Source: Xylaria sp. FL1777 (lineage: Eukaryota > Ascomycota > Sordariomycetes > Xylariales > Xylariaceae). Taken from it: a DNA stretch of 64,000 bases. The notes under the pieces are model-generated. The model saw only the letters and a program-made list of their open reading frames with translations. It did not search any database and had not been told where the DNA came from. The translations under genes were made by a program, and so were the position numbers. The stretch is from NCBI GenBank assembly GCA_022578965.1, contig MU400626.1:1-64000 (forward strand). The letters run 5' to 3'. How positions within the stretch are numbered: position 1 is the first letter of the stretch; each line of letters begins with the position of its first letter. Shown here one piece after another: positions 59,369 to 64,000 of the stretch.

Positions 59369-60343
59369 GAACCTCGCATAGATAGGCTGATCAATAGATA
59401 AAATAGATAAATAGAAGAATGGGCGGGAGAGGTTGGGAGAGGAAGTAAAAACAAGGTGTTAAGCTCGACTTTGTTTGTGCCGCCGGTCGTTTGTGACTAG
59501 GTAGATAGATAGTTAGGCACCCTGCCATTTTGCAGAACGGGACCAGGATCGTGGCATCATGGGTTATAGCTGGACGGGTCGTCGCCATGAAGGTACTTAC
59601 TTGCCGATAGCTAATTTTACACCCGCAGTCCTGTCCTTGATAGAACGAGGTACTATGCATTTTTACATAGTTAAAACAAATGTTAGAGTAAAAAGAGATG
59701 GAGTTAGAGAATAGCTTCTTAGATCAGCAGCTCAAGTGGAATTTTTCATCTCGCATACATACTATTCGCGTCCTTGGGCCGAAACATATTCGTCTCCATG
59801 AGGTATACATGCATAGTATTGAATCCTACTCTCGAAAGTCATGAAAACCGGCTGCATGCCGAATTGTCCATTTCTGGACGATCCAAACTCTCACCGACAA
59901 AGGCCCATAAATCGCAGAGACGTACCTCGAAAAGCTGTATTCTCGTAGTAATATTGTTAGGACAGGCATCCGAAGCATGAAAAAAGTGAGGCGTACTTCA
60001 AGATCCCCGTGGTCGTGGCTGTTGAGTCCGATCATGACTCTAAATATTGCTCCCGCAGGAGAGCGCATTGGACGACGATTTCGACGTTAATTTACGAGAA
60101 GGAGGAGAGATATAGGAACAGTACCAAGTTTAATATATAAAAGAACCCGTCGATGCGTCCAGCACTGTGGCAAGCTCATACTGTCAAGGTGATCCCTACT
60201 CTCAAGACTCAACGACGATATAAATTCATCGCTTAGCCCTGACGTCCAGTTCCTATCCACGTTACTCTTGAAGAGTGTTTCAACACGAACCATAAGCTCA
60301 AGAATCCCATCTCTCCTCACTTCAAAACCATACCGGGCAAAAT
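59369..60343. promoter_or_regulatory. Spacer and promoter of tandem family member 2
   Basis: About 970 bp with no other gene. TATATAAAA at 60134-60142 lies about 200 bp before the next start codon, followed by a CA/CT-rich leader. Confidence 0.5.
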
Positions 60344-60760
60344 ATGTGTACGGAAACGTCCTACACGCTCAGGTGTGAGCACGTCATCACTCGAACGCTT
60401 TACTGTCCAGACGCCCCTCCCACAAACCCACGTTCTCGAAGAGAGCGAAGAACATGCAGAAAGTGCATCCGCAACTCTGTGCCATGGCCGCCGCCCCCGG
60501 AATATGGAGCCCCCAGCCGGTGCCCCTTGGCCAGGTGTCCGTTCGAGGAGCGCCGAGGCCTGTGGAACTGCTGTTGGTGCGGGAAGGAATGGAACGAAAA
60601 AGGTCAGTCATGCGCAATAGATTGCGTGTTGCACGCATGCCCATGTTTCCACTGCTGATTCGTCTCAGGTCGCTGCAGTTGTATCATGATCATTGACAGG
60701 CAGGAATATCGGTGCGATCACATTTGTTGTGAGACATGCGAGGCTGCCACCGAGCATTAA
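60344..60760 (+). CDS. Cysteine-rich protein, tandem family member 2
   Basis: Two exons, 60344-60602 and 60669-60760, with a 66-nt intron (GTCAGT donor, CTCAG acceptor), encode 116 residues. Reading through the intron gives a 104-residue product lacking the family's C-terminal motif. Splicing restores YRCDHICCETC, the same C-x-H-x2-C-x2-C as its neighbours, which is strong support for the intron. It starts MCTETSYTLRCEH with LYCPDA next, then CPLARC, a core GLWNCCWCGKEWN and a Cys at the conserved distance. The middle is basic (RSRRERRTCRKC). There is no signal peptide or membrane helix. The function is unknown; the Cys/His pattern suggests zinc binding. Confidence 0.78.
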
Positions 60761-62121
60761 AAAGTGCGTCGACCCGACCCGCGCCGTGCACAGCTACCTG
60801 AGTGGAATGTAACGGGCGCGGGGGCATGTAGATTGCACCGTGAGACGAGCCGCAGGTCTCATCCCATTGGGGCCTAGACCAGAGCAGTGTACAGCCGGTG
60901 AGTTCAGCCGGGGGCCAAAATCGCAAGACTTCGATTGTCGTTCAAATTTCTAACATCTCCTCATCGACGACTAGGCTCAGAGAGTCCACGACAGTACTTA
61001 TGCTCAGTCAAATAGACATTCATCTGAATTCCCTTACTGGTACCCTGCCTAACACTGCATAACGCGGCGTTGAGGCTTTAGTATCAGTAATCGTGTAGGG
61101 ACTTGGTTGGTTGGACCGGGGAGCGCCGGCATCGCACAGAGATGCAGCATGACACGAGGGCCTCGGGCTGAGGAACGCGCGGAGGTCAGGTCAAGGTGGA
61201 ACATGAGATGGATGGTGTTGACCAGCGAAGAAGCGAGGGAGGCAGGGAGGAGGTGAAGGCATCCATCTGATCACGCGCATCATGGAGGTGGTCTCATTCA
61301 CGAGAAAAGAGACAAGGGCCTCAGGTAAATAATTTCTAGTAAATGATAGGAGAGGAAAAAGAAAGAGAATGCAACATGAACAAGCTATTTATGATGAAAC
61401 TAGGTCTCAGGTTACGCGGAGGGCTGAGGTCCATCCAGGGGTTGCCTGCCTATGGCAGTCCAGTAACCAGGTATACGGGTCGATCTTCCCGAGATCTGCT
61501 GTAGACGATCTAGATCAGGTGTGGAAGGTTGTATGCCGATTAGATGACACTGATACACCACTAGATCCAAGAAAAGTGCGACCAGCCGAGGGAAAAGCAA
61601 TGTGAAGAGAGATTGCAATTGGGCCACAGGAGGGCTGGGGTTATGCTCGTGATATGCGTATTCCGTCACCTTTCTTTTGTAACTATTGAGACAGTCTATG
61701 AAGCCATATTCGAGTCCAAAGAAAATTCCAGGATCAGGGGGCCAAACTCACGAACGTCGTGTTGCCGCCGTCTCTTCCGTTGTCTTTGAATAAAAAGAAA
61801 TGGGTTGATACACTGTCGTGCTGCAGAACATCACGTCGCGCTCTTGTGTACTGGTTGGCTTCGTGCTTTGTACTCGAGCCATCCCTCTGGATGACTGGAA
61901 GTTGGGTTCTGCATGAGAAGAAGCGTACGAATCTGTTCCGAGCGTGCCTGGTTGGGAGGACCGACTATCCAGGGGTCGCGATGTATATAAGCGCTTAGAA
62001 TCTCAGGGAGAAATAAACCAAGAGATCATTCAACAATCCGTCGTTGACTCTATTCATCAGTTCCATGCTACGTCTCCCGAAGCCGCTAGCATCACTCGCG
62101 AATAGTGTTAGGTAATTCACC
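60761..62121. promoter_or_regulatory. Spacer and promoter of tandem family member 3
   Basis: About 1.36 kb with no other supported gene. TATATAAG at 61984-61991 lies about 130 bp before the next start codon, followed by an A/C-rich leader. Confidence 0.5.
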
Positions 62122-62823
62122 ATGTGTCATGGACATCCTCACTACCATCCCTGCAATCATACCTCTGTCAAATGGCTGTATTGCCCCGAGGCAAATTTCG
62201 ACTTAGCGACGGGCTACGAGGCCCCATGTGCCAATCCCATATATTCGACTCCTCAGCCTTCCAAAACCGACTGCCCCCTTAAAAACTGCAACTTCAAAGC
62301 ACTCAAAGGAAGCTGGTGCTGTTGCGTATGTGGGCAGGGCCCAAACACTCAAGGGTGGTGTACCGTTGTGAGGCGAGCGATGGATTGGAACCCACTGACG
62401 AAGACCATGGAGAATATGGACGTGCCTTGTGGGCATGGTTGCTGTGGCGAGTGTAGCCGCTATCGTTAGTTGTGCTGATATCATGAACCCACAAGCTGTC
62501 GTACTGATTCGTTGACTCAAGCGTCCTCGAGGGGATCAACCCCAGAGATGTCCTTCGCCGAGGTACGCAAAGGAAGGACCAGCCGTAAAAGCCACGGTAG
62601 CAGCATAATGTCTGGACACAGGCGACCTCCAGCGTACGACTTCGGCGGGAGCGTCTCGGCTGTTGTCGAAAAGGACGAGTCAGCAGCTACCACCTCGTCC
62701 TCAGTAGCACATAGCTCTCGCGGCGCACGCAAGTCTACGTATGACACAAGCGTTGATTACTTAGCCAAGAAGGCCAAGGTGTCGGGTAGCGGTAAGAAGA
62801 AAGGGTATAAGCACCGAATCTAG
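62122..62823 (+). CDS. Cysteine-rich protein, tandem family member 3, with basic C-terminal extension
   Basis: The first exon encodes MCHGHPHYHPCNH, LYCPEA, TDCPLKNC, the core KGSWCCCVCGQGPN with WC at the conserved spacing, and the closing PCGHGCCGEC. Read straight through, it stops at 62469 after 115 residues, a length equal to member 2. A good alternative is splicing at 62464/62522 (GTTAGT donor, CAAG acceptor, 57-nt intron), which keeps phase and adds about 100 residues rich in Ser, Arg and Lys ending KKAKVSGSGKKKGYKHRI, resembling a nuclear-localisation or nucleic-acid-binding tail. That downstream frame lacks its own ATG near its start, favouring the spliced model (214 residues). There is no signal peptide. 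The function is unknown. Confidence 0.72.
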
Positions 62824-63421
62824 CATTTATCTGAGCAGCAGCCCCCGTGTGGGAGCAAGATTAAATAGACAGGGAGGCTGCATTGAGACCGTTGGATTCA
62901 GGGGTGAGGAGCCAAGCTAAATAATACTTGGCTGCAGTTTGCTTGTCTAGGCTATCAAGAAGCAGGTTGCTCGCTGATAGGTTGAAAGAAGAAGAAGAAG
63001 AAGAAGCGAGGACTAACGTCGCAACATCTAGCCTAGATAACAATATAAGCGTATCTAGCTACAAGTGCAAAACGTCCTTTGTTATGAGTTTCGCATGTCA
63101 GCATATTAAGCTCAATGACTTCGAGCGGGTGCCCACGCTCGTGTGAGGCCGTATTCCGTTAGGAAAGGTTGATTACTAGGTGCTGCTTGGTGAAGGATGA
63201 ATCATACGAATATCACCATGAGGTTGTAGTGAAATAGACTCCATAGTCAATGTCTGAAAAGGGAATAGAACGTCAATCAGACCGTAATGTCTAGAGATAA
63301 TGGCTCTGAAATATTAGTTATATTATAGACATTAGAAGAGTTAATAGAAAACTTGCCTAGCTGATGAAGAGCGATGTCTTTTTGCTTCCCTCATTGGTCC
63401 CGATGCTTTTGAACAAGTGGC
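62824..63421. other. Intergenic, no gene seen
   Basis: 3' flank of family member 3, with a GAA run near 62990. No supported gene. Confidence 0.4.
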
Positions 63422-63557
63422 TCGAGAAGTGCTTAGATGCAAGTGATCGGTTGGGAAGGACCAAAATTTGTCAAAACAACAATCATCGTGCATTATGGAC
63501 TCTCAACATGTGTAAATACCTTTGCTAACCGATCACTTGCATCTAAGCACTTCTCGA
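63422..63557. mobile_element. Short MITE-like element with 31-bp inverted repeats
   Basis: 63422-63452 and 63527-63557 are perfect reverse complements over 31 bp (TCGAGAAGTGCTTAGATGCA and onward). 74 bp of non-coding DNA lies between. No target-site duplication is evident. It is probably a deletion derivative of a DNA transposon whose autonomous form is not in the window. Confidence 0.75.
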
Positions 63558-64000
63558 AGCATTGTATTTAAGCTTATGTCAAGCTACGTTCGATCGTCCG
63601 AAGACTCTAAAGCGACGCTCTCAGCGTAAAGACTTGGACATGATGACCGTAAGGAACAACGACGCAATCTGGTCATGATCTGGATCCAATCCAACGTAAT
63701 ATTGCAGCTAGGCGTTAGAATCGGCGCGGCGATGTAGCCCTTCGAGAGAGAAAAAGGCAAATCGGAAGGGAATACCTGTGCTCAATGGCAATGCCCTCCT
63801 TCGTCTTCGACTTACTCTCACAGCCCTTACCGCGTAGCCTGCCTCTTTCTCGTGCAAAGGGCTTGATCGCTTACGCACTCCCCAATTGACTTATCGGGAG
63901 GGCGTGTCACCCCAGCCTTTCTGAAGGGGAAGCTCGCCTTTGGTGGTAGGCAGAAGGGGAAGTGCGATTGGTGGCTTTGGGATTTCGAGTCGACGCTCAA
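63558..64000. other. Window edge, no gene recognised
   Basis: No supported open frame; a gene could begin or end beyond the edge. Confidence 0.35.

Overview
The window comes from a filamentous ascomycete (Pezizomycotina, possibly a Sordariomycete; the class is an inference). The evidence is short GT-AG introns, mostly 50-150 nt, in almost every gene; fungal-specific families (Zn2Cys6 regulator, CFEM GPI protein, POS5-type NAD kinase); and a very AT-rich block that looks like sequence mutated by RIP (repeat-induced point mutation). No tRNA, rRNA or CRISPR array was seen.

Layout. 1-6620 is almost pure A+T with no plausible gene and ends abruptly. 7.2-20.5 kb holds a divergent type I methionine aminopeptidase, a small serine hydrolase, a phosphotransferase relic, a Zn2Cys6 regulator divergent from a methyltransferase, a yellow/MRJP-like secreted protein, a cysteine-rich GPI-type protein and mitochondrial NAD kinase. 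20.5-27.9 kb is accessory in character: an intact phosphotransferase, a 265-bp MITE with 56-bp perfect terminal inverted repeats, an inverted duplicate of the 10.5-kb relic, a 45-residue cysteine-rich microprotein and a LINE tail. 27.9-39.8 kb is conserved core: a Gfo/Idh/MocA oxidoreductase, RPT2 head-to-head with LSC1, and ELP3 head-to-head with a UBC1-type E2. 39.8-46 kb is gene-poor. 46-52 kb has a promethin-like lipid-droplet protein, a DUF89/ARMT1-like phosphatase and an MFS exporter. A CFEM protein with a repetitive stalk lies at 55.1 kb.

The most interesting region is 58.4-62.8 kb. Three same-strand genes about 1.5-1.8 kb apart encode diverged cysteine-rich proteins that all start Met-Cys and share the same Cys/Trp/Asn/His spacing: C-x4-C-x8-W-x-C-C-x-C-G-x3-N-x4-C, then C-x-H-x2-C-x2-C. 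A 66-nt intron in the second gene restores the C-terminal motif. A 57-nt intron in the third would add a basic tail. The function is unknown; zinc binding is an inference from the cysteine/histidine pattern.

Exon coordinates were derived by hand from splice signals, reading phase and remembered family consensus, without alignment, RNA or database searches.
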